Both the position numbers and the translations under genes were made by a program. This document shows positions 8,928 through 17,971 of a stretch of DNA of 64,000 nucleotides, piece after piece (position 1 is the first letter of the stretch; every line of letters begins with the position of its first letter). The notes beneath the pieces were generated by a model. It saw nothing but the letters and a program-made list of their open reading frames with translations. It made no database searches and was not told the DNA's origin. The stretch comes from Phycisphaerales bacterium (lineage in GTDB: Bacteria; Planctomycetota; Phycisphaerae; Phycisphaerales; SM1A02): contig JABAAL010000012.1 in the NCBI GenBank assembly GCA_014238785.1, positions 1-64,000 on the forward strand. Direction: 5' to 3'.

Positions 8928-9494
8928 ATGAGTATTAAAGAAGAAACAAGTAAATGTCGTTCAAAAATGGACAAGACAGTCGAATATCTCACAAAAGAAT
9001 TACATGGGGTTCGAACTGGGCGCGCTTCGACTGCCTTGATTGACTACATCAAGATTGACTATTACGGCAGCCAAACTGATCTTAAAGATATTGCAGCTAT
9101 TTCCGTAAGTGATGCAACGCAATTAGTCGTGAAACCCTATGATCCATCATCAAAGAATGACATCGTCAAAGGGTTGGAATCAGCTGATTTAGGCTTAAAT
9201 CCACAGTCCGAAGGCGACGTTATACGAATTAATATACCTGCACCATCTACTGAAAGAAGGCAGCAACTAATTGCCCAAGTAAAGAAAATGTCTGAAGAAA
9301 GCAGAATTACTATACGTAACGAAAGGCGTGATGCGATGAAACATATCGAATCACTTGTCAAAGATAAAACAAATGCCACCTCTGAAGATGATGGCAAACA
9401 CGCCAAAAATGACATTGAGTCAATGACAAAAAAACATATCTCAAAAATTGATATTATGTGTGAAACAAAATCTACTGAGATTAAAACGATCTAA
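8928..9494 (+). CDS. frr: Ribosome recycling factor
   Basis: 188 residues from the ATG at 8928, chosen because an AGGAAG ribosome site lies 7 bases upstream and the product then begins like other RRFs; an upstream ATG at 8883 would overlap pyrH. RRF splits post-termination ribosomes together with EF-G. The signature LTKELHGVRTGRAST near residue 25 and the C-terminal coiled helices (VKKMSEESRITIRNERRDA) are present. Length matches the family. It sits directly behind pyrH as in most bacteria. Confidence 0.96.
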   Translation: MSIKEETSKCRSKMDKTVEYLTKELHGVRTGRASTALIDYIKIDYYGSQTDLKDIAAISVSDATQLVVKPYDPSSKNDIVKGLESADLGLNPQSEGDVIRINIPAPSTERRQQLIAQVKKMSEESRITIRNERRDAMKHIESLVKDKTNATSEDDGKHAKNDIESMTKKHISKIDIMCETKSTEIKTI

Positions 9495-9511
9495 TTTTTT
9501 TGTATTACTGG

Positions 9512-10933
9512 CTAATATTCACGCCTTAATCGTGCAGCAGCGATGCCTAATTGTTGCCGGTATTTTACAATAGTCCTACGAGCAATTTCGATGCCTTGCT
9601 CTCTTAATTTTTTGGCAAGTTCCTCGTCGCTTAAAGGCTTTTGCTTGTTTTCATCATCAACAATTTGCTGAAGACGTGATTTAACTGCTTCCCAACTCAT
9701 ATCACCATCAGAATTACTAGCAGTACCGCCTGAGAAAAAACGACGAAGAGGAAAAATCCCCCGAGGTGTTTGTACCCATTTATCCGCGACCGCTCTACTC
9801 ACCGTTGCAACGTGTATGCCCAGCATGTCAGACACTTCTACCATTGGCAGGGGTCGCAAAAAGGCATCGCCCTGTTCTAGAAAATCACTCTGACGCTGTG
9901 CAACAATCTGAACAATATTCTTGAGGGTAACCTTACGCTGCCCAACTGCTTCAATAATCCAGCGTGCAGCATTAATATTCCGTTGAATAAACTGTTTTGT
10001 AATCTCATCTGATTCTTTGTCTTTTGCCATTGACTCATAGGTCGTCGATATTCGCAACGGCGGAAGTTTTCCGTTACAAATGCCCACAATATATTCATTT
10101 GCACCCTCATCAAATTCAATAAAAGCATCAGGTATCACTGGAAGCACTCGCTCTGTTGCCAATAACCGACCAGGGCTTAATGTCAATTCATGCATTTGTT
10201 CGATTGCTGCTTTTACTCGTTCAATTCCAATGCCGCTTTTAGAAGAAATTTTGGGCAATTTATTTGCAATTAAATCATCGAGGTGATTTTCAATTAACAC
10301 CCCAACATCGTTCCATGAAGTAGGATTATCCGCCACAAAAGAAGCAACTTGTATTAGGAGTGACTCTTGAAGAGACCTTGCTGCGATTCCTGGAGGATCA
10401 AGCCATTTTTGCAAGTTAGCAATGACTGATTCAAGTAGAGGAATAGACGGCGACTCGCTAGTATCTTCCAGGACCTGTTGAGTCATTTCTTTGACAGTAA
10501 TGGTCAAAAAACCATCGGCGTCTATGCAGCCAATAAGTGATTTTCCAATAGTTAATTCACGCTCTTCTACTTCCGCAAAACTCCATTGGTGAAGCAACTG
10601 TTCAGACAGACTATCTTGCCGAGATCGTATGTTTGCCATAGCATCGAGTTTTGGATCTCTGCCATCGATCGATGAAGCTAGTTTGGGAGAAGAATCTGAA
10701 TAGTCTTCATCTATTTCGTACTCATCCTCTTTTTCATCTTCTACTTCGACTTCTTCAGGTTGTTCTGGCTCTTCTAATTCAAGTGCAATATTAGATTCGA
10801 GCTCCTGTTCAATCTTTTCTTCTAGGGCCGGCAGAGGCAGTTGCATAATCTCCATTGTCTGAATAATGCGTGGCGCAAGTGTAAGTTGTTGCCCAGTATG
10901 AAGGTATTGCCCTGTTTCAAAACGCATTCCCAT
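9512..10933 (-). CDS. rpoN: RNA polymerase sigma-54 factor
   Basis: 473 residues. The glutamine-rich activator-binding region I is at 1-50 (GQQLTLAPRIIQTMEIMQLP), a strongly acidic region II at about 50-85, then the core-binding domain, the helix-turn-helix (VSDMLGIHVATVSRAVADKW) and the C-terminal RpoN box (ARRTIVKYRQQLGI), which reads the -24 element. It directs transcription from -24/-12 promoters with AAA+ activators, none of which is encoded in this window. The gene lies 6 bases behind recR, so it is probably expressed with the dnaX-recR unit, an unusual partnership. Confidence 0.96.
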   Translation of the reverse strand: MGMRFETGQYLHTGQQLTLAPRIIQTMEIMQLPLPALEEKIEQELESNIALELEEPEQPEEVEVEDEKEDEYEIDEDYSDSSPKLASSIDGRDPKLDAMANIRSRQDSLSEQLLHQWSFAEVEERELTIGKSLIGCIDADGFLTITVKEMTQQVLEDTSESPSIPLLESVIANLQKWLDPPGIAARSLQESLLIQVASFVADNPTSWNDVGVLIENHLDDLIANKLPKISSKSGIGIERVKAAIEQMHELTLSPGRLLATERVLPVIPDAFIEFDEGANEYIVGICNGKLPPLRISTTYESMAKDKESDEITKQFIQRNINAARWIIEAVGQRKVTLKNIVQIVAQRQSDFLEQGDAFLRPLPMVEVSDMLGIHVATVSRAVADKWVQTPRGIFPLRRFFSGGTASNSDGDMSWEAVKSRLQQIVDDENKQKPLSDEELAKKLREQGIEIARRTIVKYRQQLGIAAARLRREY

Positions 10934-10939
10934 CTTAGA

Positions 10940-11578
10940 TTATTCCATACCTCGCCTGCCAGCAATTGCATCTGAAAGAACTTGCGTATTTGCGTATTCA
11001 ATTGAAGAGCCACTTGGAAGCCCCCTTGCAAGCCTTGTTACTTTTATACCTTTCAATTGTAATTGCGAAGCCAAATATAAAGAAGTGCTATCCCCCTCCA
11101 AATTCGGATTAAGCCCTAAAATCACTTCAACTACCACCGCGCCTCTAGCGTTCGTCTCTGGACGTTCTACACGTTGAAGAAGTGCATCTACGGTTAAGTC
11201 GGCTGGCTCAACGCCTGCCAGCGGATCAATTCTACCGGTCAATACATGGTAAACACCTTTGTACATTCCAGTAGCTTCTAGTCGAATAAGATCTCGCGGT
11301 TGTTCCACAACAAGAACGACAGAAGCATCACGTGAGGAATCGTCACAAATTGCACAGGGGCTTGCATCTGCAATGTTATTACATATATTGCAGCAAACAA
11401 CTCGCTTTTTTACATCTGAAATGGATTGACTTAAGGCGAGCGCTTCTTCATGAGAATCTTTAATTAAGAAAAATGCAATGCGCTCTGCACTCCGTTTGCC
11501 AATGCCTGGCAATCGAGTTAAACCATCGAGCAATCTTCGTACCGGCTCTGGAGTCCCTTTAGAATCACGCAATGACAT
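10940..11578 (-). CDS. recR: Recombination mediator protein RecR
   Basis: 212 residues: helix-hairpin-helix near the N terminus (LTRLPGIGKRSAERIAF), a four-cysteine zinc module (CCNICNNIADASPCAIC) and a Toprim domain (VVLVVEQPRDLIRLEATGMY). RecR works with RecF and RecO to load RecA on gapped DNA. It overlaps the dnaX stop by one base, the dnaX-recR order seen across bacteria. All expected motifs are intact. Confidence 0.96.
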   Translation of the reverse strand: MSLRDSKGTPEPVRRLLDGLTRLPGIGKRSAERIAFFLIKDSHEEALALSQSISDVKKRVVCCNICNNIADASPCAICDDSSRDASVVLVVEQPRDLIRLEATGMYKGVYHVLTGRIDPLAGVEPADLTVDALLQRVERPETNARGAVVVEVILGLNPNLEGDSTSLYLASQLQLKGIKVTRLARGLPSGSSIEYANTQVLSDAIAGRRGME

Positions 11579-13170
11579 TATTGTTTGCCCTTATCTACAT
11601 TTCTAACTTGTACGACGGTTCCTTCAAAAAGCCCTCGAGCAGCTTGGACAAGTTCATGCCCTTCAACTACATTGAGAGAAGCTTCATTTTTTGATTGGTC
11701 ACTTTGATTATTCGTTTCAAAAGTAAGTAAAATTCTTTTTGAATGCGTGCTGAAAATGACTTCTTCGATTTTTTGTTTTTGCGCGAGAATATAATTAATA
11801 GACTCTCGTCCAGAATCGTGTATTGAAACCTTCAGATCATTGCCTTCTAGTGAGTCAAACCGTAGGTAATTAGCAATTCTCTTTAAACCAGGCGTTGATG
11901 AAAGTGTGGAAAAAATAGCATCCCATTGCAGTGGAGCATTTTTAACTTTTTGTTCGATGATGCCTTCTTCTGATTGTTTTACCGTCTCAACCGTATTGCT
12001 TTGCTGCACAGCAGAAGGCCGACTAATTACACTTTTTTTTTTCGGAGTTCGTTCATCGACTCCTGTTTTAAGTACACCGCCGGCTTCTGCAAGTTGCCCT
12101 GACATGCACAGTCGAGCAATTGTTGCATCAAAAAGTGCTCTTCCACTTCCAGCTCTGCGTACTTGTCTACTAGTGGCATCGCAGAGTGCAATCATATGCG
12201 TCAATGTGGGTTCATCGAGAGTGGAGCCAATTTGTTCTGATTCATTTTTCCCTTCATCAGATAATTCCAATAACGACGAGTTCTTGCCACATACTCTTGC
12301 AATCAAGGCGTGACGAAGAGCGATTGAAACAACTTCTAGCGCTCGATCCAATGATATACCTGAACAAATAAGATTGTCGGCCGAGGTGAAGGCTTCTTCT
12401 ATATCACAATTTGCGATTGCTGAACATAGGTCGCTTACTGCTTGTTGAGATGGCAACCCGAGCAATTCCTCCATCTCGGAAAATTTGATCGTCTTCGATC
12501 CACCAGCAAGCAACCGGTCTAAAATAGATAGCGCATCACGCATTGAACCGTTGCCTAATCGAGCTACTTCAGTAATAACCTCAGGATCTGCCGCAACCCC
12601 TTCTTGATCAAGAATATATGTGAGGTGACTTGCTATTTTTGCAGATGAGATAGCACGAAAATCAAACCGTTGGCATCGACTTTGAATTGTAGCGGGAACT
12701 TTGTGCGGCTCAGTCGTGCAAAGTATAAACTTCACATGAGAAGGTGGCTCTTCCATTGTTTTCAATAGGGCATTAAACGCAGGAGTAGTCAGCATGTGGA
12801 CTTCATCAATGATATAAATTCGAAACGTACATCGTGTTGGCGCGAGCCCAGCGGAAGCGATTAAATCTCTCGCCTCCTGCACACCGCGATTTGATGCGCC
12901 ATCTATTTCAATAACATCTAAATCGTCACCTCGGAGGATTGCATCTTTGATTGCACCTGATTCAATTAGATCTTCGGAACGATTAAGTTCACGAGCAAAA
13001 ATTCTCGCCATTGATGTTTTACCAACACCGCGTGTTCCTGTAAATAGATACGCGTGTGCAGTTCGAGAAGCATCAATTGCATTTCGCAACGTCTTTGCAA
13101 TTGGCTCTTGGCCTACGATATCCTCAAAGGTTGTTGATCTGTATCGTCGTGCTAGTACTGTGTAACTCAA
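11578..13170 (-). CDS. dnaX: DNA polymerase III subunit gamma/tau
   Basis: 530 residues, close to the length of Thermus tau. AAA+ clamp-loader ATPase: Walker A GTRGVGKTS near residue 45, Walker B with IIDEVHML, and sensor residues TTEPHKVPATIQSRCQ. It loads the sliding clamp and, as tau, bridges polymerase and helicase. Two oddities. The four-cysteine zinc module normally between Walker A and the DLIEIDAAS motif is missing: residues 60-80 hold no cysteine. And codons 377-380 contain ten consecutive A residues, a candidate slippage site that would make a truncated gamma form. The SRP RNA gene lies just upstream and recR just downstream, the classic arrangement. Confidence 0.95.
   Translation of the reverse strand: MSYTVLARRYRSTTFEDIVGQEPIAKTLRNAIDASRTAHAYLFTGTRGVGKTSMARIFARELNRSEDLIESGAIKDAILRGDDLDVIEIDGASNRGVQEARDLIASAGLAPTRCTFRIYIIDEVHMLTTPAFNALLKTMEEPPSHVKFILCTTEPHKVPATIQSRCQRFDFRAISSAKIASHLTYILDQEGVAADPEVITEVARLGNGSMRDALSILDRLLAGGSKTIKFSEMEELLGLPSQQAVSDLCSAIANCDIEEAFTSADNLICSGISLDRALEVVSIALRHALIARVCGKNSSLLELSDEGKNESEQIGSTLDEPTLTHMIALCDATSRQVRRAGSGRALFDATIARLCMSGQLAEAGGVLKTGVDERTPKKKSVISRPSAVQQSNTVETVKQSEEGIIEQKVKNAPLQWDAIFSTLSSTPGLKRIANYLRFDSLEGNDLKVSIHDSGRESINYILAQKQKIEEVIFSTHSKRILLTFETNNQSDQSKNEASLNVVEGHELVQAARGLFEGTVVQVRNVDKGKQ
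12033..12042 (-). other. A10 slippery tract in dnaX (candidate transcriptional slippage site)
   Basis: In the coding sense the dnaX message reads CCG, then ten A, then GTGTAATTAG. In frame this is P-K-K-K-S-V-I. With one A added it becomes K-K-K-K-C-N-stop; with one A removed it becomes K-K-K-V-stop. Either slip therefore ends translation at about residue 380-382, just beyond the region expected for clamp-loader domains I-III. Thermus thermophilus dnaX is known to use a run of A residues for transcriptional slippage to make gamma, and Escherichia coli uses ribosomal frameshifting at A AAA AAG for the same purpose. Confidence 0.6.
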
Positions 13171-13200
13171 ACAAGCCCTCCTTTGGCCTCAATTCGTGAA

Positions 13201-13310
13201 AAGAAGGACGGCCGGGAACCCAAAGCTCAAGAGACACCACTTATGGCTGCTGCCGTCAGGCTCTGACCAGGTTCGTAGGCCGCCCGACAATAGGGCCGAC
13301 CGTCCTTCTT
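13201..13310 (-). ncRNA. ffs: Signal recognition particle RNA, small bacterial type
   Basis: Read on the minus strand, the segment holds the conserved SRP core (ACCTGGTCAGAGCCTGACGG, then CAGCAGCC), matching the helix 8 region that binds Ffh. The first 11 bases (AAGAAGGACGG) pair perfectly with the last 11 (CCGTCCTTCTT), closing one long rod of about 110 nt, the size of the Alu-less RNA. A TATCAT hexamer (13328-13333) is suitably placed as a -10 element. The gene sits just upstream of dnaX, as in many bacteria. Ends are set by the terminal helix and may be off by a few bases. Confidence 0.9.
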
Positions 13311-13378
13311 CCCACCAAAGTATGTACATGATACCAAGTGTCCCCTAAATCGCACTCAAAGGAGGGTACACTTTACGT

Positions 13379-14512
13379 ATGAACCCTGAGCAACAGACAA
13401 AAAAGCCTACAGTATTCGAACTAGAGCAAGCACGAGATAGGACCACTCGCCGACTTGTTATTCTCACCATTCGCCTGTTGTTTATAACTTTTATGTTCGC
13501 CGCTGCCATACTACCTTTTATTGCGGGGTTGAATTCTGCCAATCAACCAATTAACGAAGTCCTCGTTGACCATCTTGGACCAATGATTTCGACTATTGCA
13601 TTTGCTGCAATTATTCTTATCATCGATGCCCTCACGCCAAACAAACGACTTTCAGCTGTATTGGGAGTATATCTCGGACTTGTGGTGGGACTATTTGCCG
13701 CTCTTGCAGTAAGTATGCTTATTGATTTGATTGCCGATTCTTGGGGAATTAAACAGGGCGAAGTTGCAACACAATATCTGACTTTGCTTAAACTTGTATC
13801 AGGTATCACTTTATGCTATTTTGGAATCAGCATCGTTTTCACGACAAAGGACAACCTCCGTCTCGTACTACCTTATGTAGAATTCACAAGAAAAATCCGC
13901 GGCATCAGGCCACTTCTTGTTGACACTTCAATTCTTATAGATGGAAGAATTGAACACCTAGCTCAATCTAAATTTATTGATGCACCTTTGATAATTACAC
14001 AGTTTGTAATAGACGAACTTCATACGTTATCTGACTCGCACGAAAAAATGAAACGTGAACGAGGCCGACGCGGCCTCTCCATTCTTGCGAATCTGCGTAA
14101 CTCTGGTCAAGTTGAATTGACTATTGAGTCATCTGAAACATCTGGCGAAAAGGTTGACCGAGCTTTGTTAGAACTTGCTCAAGCGAGTGGGTACCGAATC
14201 CTTACAACTGACTCGAACCTTCAACAAGTTGGTCAAATTGAAGGCGTTACCGTTCTCAATCTGAACGACTTATCCCAAGCAGTAAGAGCACAAGCTGTGC
14301 CGGGCGCTAAATTACAAATCGAAATTGTTCGTAATGGCGAAACTAAAGCACAGGGCGTGGGCTATATGCCAGATGGAACGATGGTTGTTATTGAAAATGG
14401 TGGCGATTCAATTGGTGAATTTGTCACAATTGAAGTAACTAATGCGTTACAAACTTCTGCGGGTCGCATGATTTTTGCAAATATTTGTACTGAGCAGTCC
14501 ACAAACAGTTGA
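13379..14512 (+). CDS. Membrane-anchored PIN-TRAM domain protein (YacL family)
   Basis: 377 residues. Four membrane helices (about 26-50, 67-86, 92-122 and 136-155) are followed by a cytoplasmic PIN nuclease domain (about 178-305) and a C-terminal TRAM RNA-binding domain (about 310-370). The acidic metal-binding PIN residues are visible in LLVDTSILIDGRI, DELHTLSD and LTTDSNL. This is the architecture of Bacillus YacL and of planctomycete and actinobacterial relatives, thought to be membrane-tethered RNases. A GGAGG ribosome site precedes the start at a rather long spacing. It is divergent from the SRP RNA gene. Confidence 0.92.
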   Translation: MNPEQQTKKPTVFELEQARDRTTRRLVILTIRLLFITFMFAAAILPFIAGLNSANQPINEVLVDHLGPMISTIAFAAIILIIDALTPNKRLSAVLGVYLGLVVGLFAALAVSMLIDLIADSWGIKQGEVATQYLTLLKLVSGITLCYFGISIVFTTKDNLRLVLPYVEFTRKIRGIRPLLVDTSILIDGRIEHLAQSKFIDAPLIITQFVIDELHTLSDSHEKMKRERGRRGLSILANLRNSGQVELTIESSETSGEKVDRALLELAQASGYRILTTDSNLQQVGQIEGVTVLNLNDLSQAVRAQAVPGAKLQIEIVRNGETKAQGVGYMPDGTMVVIENGGDSIGEFVTIEVTNALQTSAGRMIFANICTEQSTNS

Positions 14513-14610
14513 ACCTTGAGACAAAAAAAAAGAAACGGTTTCACTAAAAGATTTGCGTTGCGATTTGTCCTAGTAAAGCAATGCCCCTACGTTACTTTTT
14601 ACTAAAACTT

Positions 14611-16200
14611 TTATTCCCATTCAATTGTTGCAGGTGGCTTCGAACTAATATCGTAGACAACTCGATTTACGCCTTTGACTTCGTTGATAATCCTGTTGCT
14701 GATAGAGCCGAGAACTTCAAATGGAATCCTTGCCCAATCGGCAGTCATAAAATCCTGTGTCTCAACTGCTCGAATAGCTACCACCGATTCATACGTTCTT
14801 CCATCTCCCATCACACCCACTGATTGTACTGGTAAAATCACCGCAAATACTTGATCGGTACTTCGATATAAATTAGCAGCAACGATTTCTTCTAATAAAA
14901 TCTCATCACAATCCCGAAGCACGACTAATTTATCTTCAGTGACTTCGCCAATACATCGAACAGCAAGCCCAGGCCCAGGAAATGGATGTCGCCAAACAAG
15001 GCCCTCTGGAAGACCTAATACTTCACCAAGTTTTCTCACTTCATCCTTAAATAAATCTCGCAAAGGTTCGATTAAATCAAAACCAAGTTCTTCAGGAAGC
15101 CCCCCTACATTGTGATGTAATTTAATATTTGCAGCGGCGCCACTGTAGCCGTGGCCTGATTCAATCACGTCTGGATACAGAGTGCCTTGTGCAAGAAACT
15201 TGATCGCTTGTTCTGATTCAACTCTGATTACATCGGCTTCCTTTTTAAAACAATCTATAAATCGGTGACCAATTTTAGTGCGTTTAATTTGTGGATCCGT
15301 TACTCCAACAAGGTCAGTCAAGAAGTCATCTCTTGCATCAACGACTCGAAGATCCATATCGAAGTGATCTCTAAATGTCGTTTCAACAAAATCCCTTTCA
15401 TTTTTCCGCAAAAGACCATTATCTACAAATACACAAACGAATTGATCGCCGATGGCTCTATGAAGCAGCGCTGCTACTACGGATGAGTCAACGCCACCGC
15501 TCAAACCGCACAAGACTCGGTTATCGCCAACCTGAGATCGAATGCTTTTGCATTGTTCTTCCATAAAATCTGACATTTGCCACGTATTTTTTACACCGCA
15601 AATCTCATACAAAAAATTACGGAGCAAATCGACGCCATGGGGCGTATGCGTTACTTCAGGATGAAACTGCACACCGTAAAATGGAATCGTTTCGTGTGCC
15701 ACTGCAGCCATCGGACAGGTTGATGTTGTTGCAAGCACTCTAAAATTATTATCAACGGCATCTACCTGATCACCATGACTCATCCATACGGAGGTGTCAG
15801 TAGGTATGCCACGAAGAAGTCCCGATGCGTCTTTAACTTTAAGAGTTGCCCTGCCGTACTCCCTTGCATGGGCACCTTCAACGCTTCCTCCTAACATCTT
15901 GCAACCTAATTGCATGCCGTAACAGATTCCAAGAACTGGTACGCCCATTTCAAAGAGCCGAGGATCACATTTTGGCGCACCCTCATCAGAAATGCTACTT
16001 GGCCCCCCAGACAATATGATGCCCGCTAGGTTATGCTTTTGGAGCTCTTCAATAGGTGTTTCTGGTGCCATAAGCAAGCTAAATGCACCAGCCTCGCGAA
16101 CTCTGCGAGCAATCAACTGAGCATATTGGCTGCCAAAGTCTAGAATAAGTACCGTTTCGATACCTTTTTGTGAAGAAGTCGATGAAGAATTGTTTTTCAT
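14611..16200 (-). CDS. guaA: GMP synthase, glutamine-hydrolysing
   Basis: 529 residues from the ATG at 16200, chosen because the product then begins about 15 residues before [20 protein letters not shown], as usual; an ATG at 16221 and a GTG at 16248 are in frame but would run into the divergent gene. The enzyme makes GMP from XMP, ATP and glutamine. The class I glutamine amidotransferase domain has its catalytic Cys in GICYGMQLG (C93) and the HPEV motif; the ATP pyrophosphatase P-loop is LSGGVDSSV; the dimerisation domain ends in KPPATIEWE. It is transcribed alone, away from guaB. Confidence 0.96.
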   Translation of the reverse strand: MKNNSSSTSSQKGIETVLILDFGSQYAQLIARRVREAGAFSLLMAPETPIEELQKHNLAGIILSGGPSSISDEGAPKCDPRLFEMGVPVLGICYGMQLGCKMLGGSVEGAHAREYGRATLKVKDASGLLRGIPTDTSVWMSHGDQVDAVDNNFRVLATTSTCPMAAVAHETIPFYGVQFHPEVTHTPHGVDLLRNFLYEICGVKNTWQMSDFMEEQCKSIRSQVGDNRVLCGLSGGVDSSVVAALLHRAIGDQFVCVFVDNGLLRKNERDFVETTFRDHFDMDLRVVDARDDFLTDLVGVTDPQIKRTKIGHRFIDCFKKEADVIRVESEQAIKFLAQGTLYPDVIESGHGYSGAAANIKLHHNVGGLPEELGFDLIEPLRDLFKDEVRKLGEVLGLPEGLVWRHPFPGPGLAVRCIGEVTEDKLVVLRDCDEILLEEIVAANLYRSTDQVFAVILPVQSVGVMGDGRTYESVVAIRAVETQDFMTADWARIPFEVLGSISNRIINEVKGVNRVVYDISSKPPATIEWE

Positions 16201-16248
16201 AAGAAGCGGAAAGGGTACCATGGATACGTGCACAAGGACACTCAACAC

Positions 16249-16707
16249 ATGAATTCTGAATTCACCATCGAATTTACCACTTCACCAAGTTGGTTTCGAA
16301 CCATTCGTCAACTTATTTTCACTTCTTCAACTCAATGCGGTTTTGATACCCGCACCGCAGGGCAGATTGCAATGGCAGTTGATGAGGCTCTATGTAATAT
16401 CCATAGGCATGGCTATAGAGGCACATTCGGGAGTGCAACGCTCCATGCCAAGGCAACATCAAAAAAAGACCCACGAATCATCATCAAGATATATGATGAA
16501 GCAAAACAAGTAGATGTTTTACAAATCAAATCACGAAATCTCGATGAAGTACGCCCAGGCGGTCTAGGAGTTCATCTCATCCAAACAGTCATGGATGAAG
16601 CTATTTGGACAAAAAGAGATGCAGGAGGCATGTGTTTGTCGATGAGCAAAACTTCGAAAACTAATACTGAACATCCACTTACAACTGAATCGAATATGCA
16701 TGACTGA
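16249..16707 (+). CDS. RsbW-like anti-sigma factor / serine kinase
   Basis: 152 residues from the ATG at 16249; a GTG at 16228 is less likely. It is a GHKL-type ATPase of the anti-sigma family: the N box is [16 protein letters not shown], followed by [10 protein letters not shown] and the [14 protein letters not shown] loop. Such kinases hold a sigma factor or other target and phosphorylate a STAS partner. The next gene is a STAS protein overlapping by 8 bases, so kinase and substrate are translated together. No alternative sigma factor of the sigma-B type lies in the window. Confidence 0.9.
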   Translation: MNSEFTIEFTTSPSWFRTIRQLIFTSSTQCGFDTRTAGQIAMAVDEALCNIHRHGYRGTFGSATLHAKATSKKDPRIIIKIYDEAKQVDVLQIKSRNLDEVRPGGLGVHLIQTVMDEAIWTKRDAGGMCLSMSKTSKTNTEHPLTTESNMHD

Positions 16708-17044
16708 CCAAACATTACAAATTACTATTCAATCCATTCAAAATGCGACAATACTGACTCCAGTAGGCGATATTGATATGGGTAATTCATCGCAGTTACG
16801 CGCAGCCCTGAAAAATAGCATTGACGAAGAGCCTTCAAAAATAATCATAGATTTTCATGCTGTCCCGTATATGGATTCATCTGGTCTTGGAACCCTCATC
16901 GAAGCACTTCAACTATCGAATCAAATAAGCACTCAATTATTCCTGTCAAATGTAACTGAAAGTGTCATGTCTATTATCCACTTATCAAAATTAGATAATA
17001 TATTTACGATATGCGATACCAAGGAAATTGCACTTGCAAAGTAA
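16700..17044 (+). CDS. STAS-domain protein (anti-sigma antagonist or MlaB-like)
   Basis: 114 residues, a single STAS domain. The predicted phosphorylation site is the serine pair in VPYMDSSGLGTLIEAL near residue 55. Its start lies inside the end of the RsbW-like gene, which suggests an anti-anti-sigma role. Yet the next gene is the MlaE permease, and in proteobacterial Mla systems MlaB is itself a STAS protein bound to the ABC complex. Sequence alone does not decide between the two; the overlap with the kinase favours the first. A second STAS protein is at 40544-40951. Confidence 0.88.
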   Translation: MTDQTLQITIQSIQNATILTPVGDIDMGNSSQLRAALKNSIDEEPSKIIIDFHAVPYMDSSGLGTLIEALQLSNQISTQLFLSNVTESVMSIIHLSKLDNIFTICDTKEIALAK

Positions 17045-17066
17045 CGACCAAAACTCAGGAAACAAT

Positions 17067-17873
17067 ATGCTGATTCGAGCCTTAGAAAATTGGGGATCTA
17101 TTTGGATTAACATTTTTGAATTTCTTGGTGGAGTAATCGGACTATTAATTGATGTATTTATTTGGCTCTATCGATCATTATGCACAAAGAATGTTCGTTT
17201 CGGTCGCGCTGCAGTTATCAGCCAAATTGTCCGAATAGGCTACCGATCGGTTGGAATTGTCTGCCTTGTTTGTGGCTGCATTGGTCTTATCCTTGCATTT
17301 CAAATGGAGCCTCCCCTTTCAACGTTTGGCCAAACTGATAAGATTGCAAATATTGTTGGCGTCGCAGTTCTTCGAGAACTTGGACCCCTGATCTCTGCAA
17401 TTGTGCTTACCGGCTTTGCAGGCGCAGCCATTGCCGCTGAACTTGGAACCATGGTTGTCGGAGAAGAAATTGAAGCACTTGAAGCACAAGCACTTAATCC
17501 TATACGCTTCCTTGCAGTCCCAAGAGTCATTGCTACCGTCATTAGCCTAGTCTTACTTACAATCATTGGCGATGTTATTGCAATTGCCACGTCTTGCCTT
17601 GTTTCGGTTGAATTACTTGGCGTTCCCTATGAACTGTATAAAACAAATACACTCGCACAAATAAATCTGTCAGACTTTACAACAGGTCTTCTTAAGGCAG
17701 CGGTGTTTGGATTGATTCTTGCATCAATTGCTTGCTACAACGGCTTACGCGTTAATGGCGGCGCTGCTGGCGTAGGCAAAGCAACTACAGATACCGTTGT
17801 CCAAACAATTGTGACGATTGTCATTGCTGACTTAATGTTCACAGCATTCTTCTACCAACTAGGTTGGAACTAA
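17067..17873 (+). CDS. mlaE: MlaE-family ABC transporter permease
   Basis: 268 residues from the ATG at 17067, which has an AGGA ribosome site 6 bases upstream; a TTG at 17028 would overlap the STAS gene. The MlaE/YrbE signatures LRELGPLISAIVLTGFAGAAIAAE, with the conserved GTMVVGEEIEAL that follows, are clear, with five to six membrane helices. MlaE is the inner-membrane permease of phospholipid transporters that keep the outer membrane asymmetric. The ATPase (MlaF) and the MCE-domain protein (MlaD) that normally adjoin it are absent, so they must be encoded elsewhere. It follows the STAS gene by 22 bases. Confidence 0.92.
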   Translation: MLIRALENWGSIWINIFEFLGGVIGLLIDVFIWLYRSLCTKNVRFGRAAVISQIVRIGYRSVGIVCLVCGCIGLILAFQMEPPLSTFGQTDKIANIVGVAVLRELGPLISAIVLTGFAGAAIAAELGTMVVGEEIEALEAQALNPIRFLAVPRVIATVISLVLLTIIGDVIAIATSCLVSVELLGVPYELYKTNTLAQINLSDFTTGLLKAAVFGLILASIACYNGLRVNGGAAGVGKATTDTVVQTIVTIVIADLMFTAFFYQLGWN

Positions 17874-17971
17874 GAGAGTGGCACAAGCCCTGCATTGCAG
17901 CACGAGGATGCCTGTCGCCTATATTTTAGAAGCTATAACTGCACCCTTTATTCGATGGGGATCGTTTCGTA

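Noticed and set aside
17879-17894. Sigma-54-like element TGGCAC-N6-TGCA with GG-N10-GC spacing
   Set aside because: It points to the plus strand, where the next downstream sequence is the reverse of a long minus-strand gene; no plus-strand gene follows for almost 3 kb.
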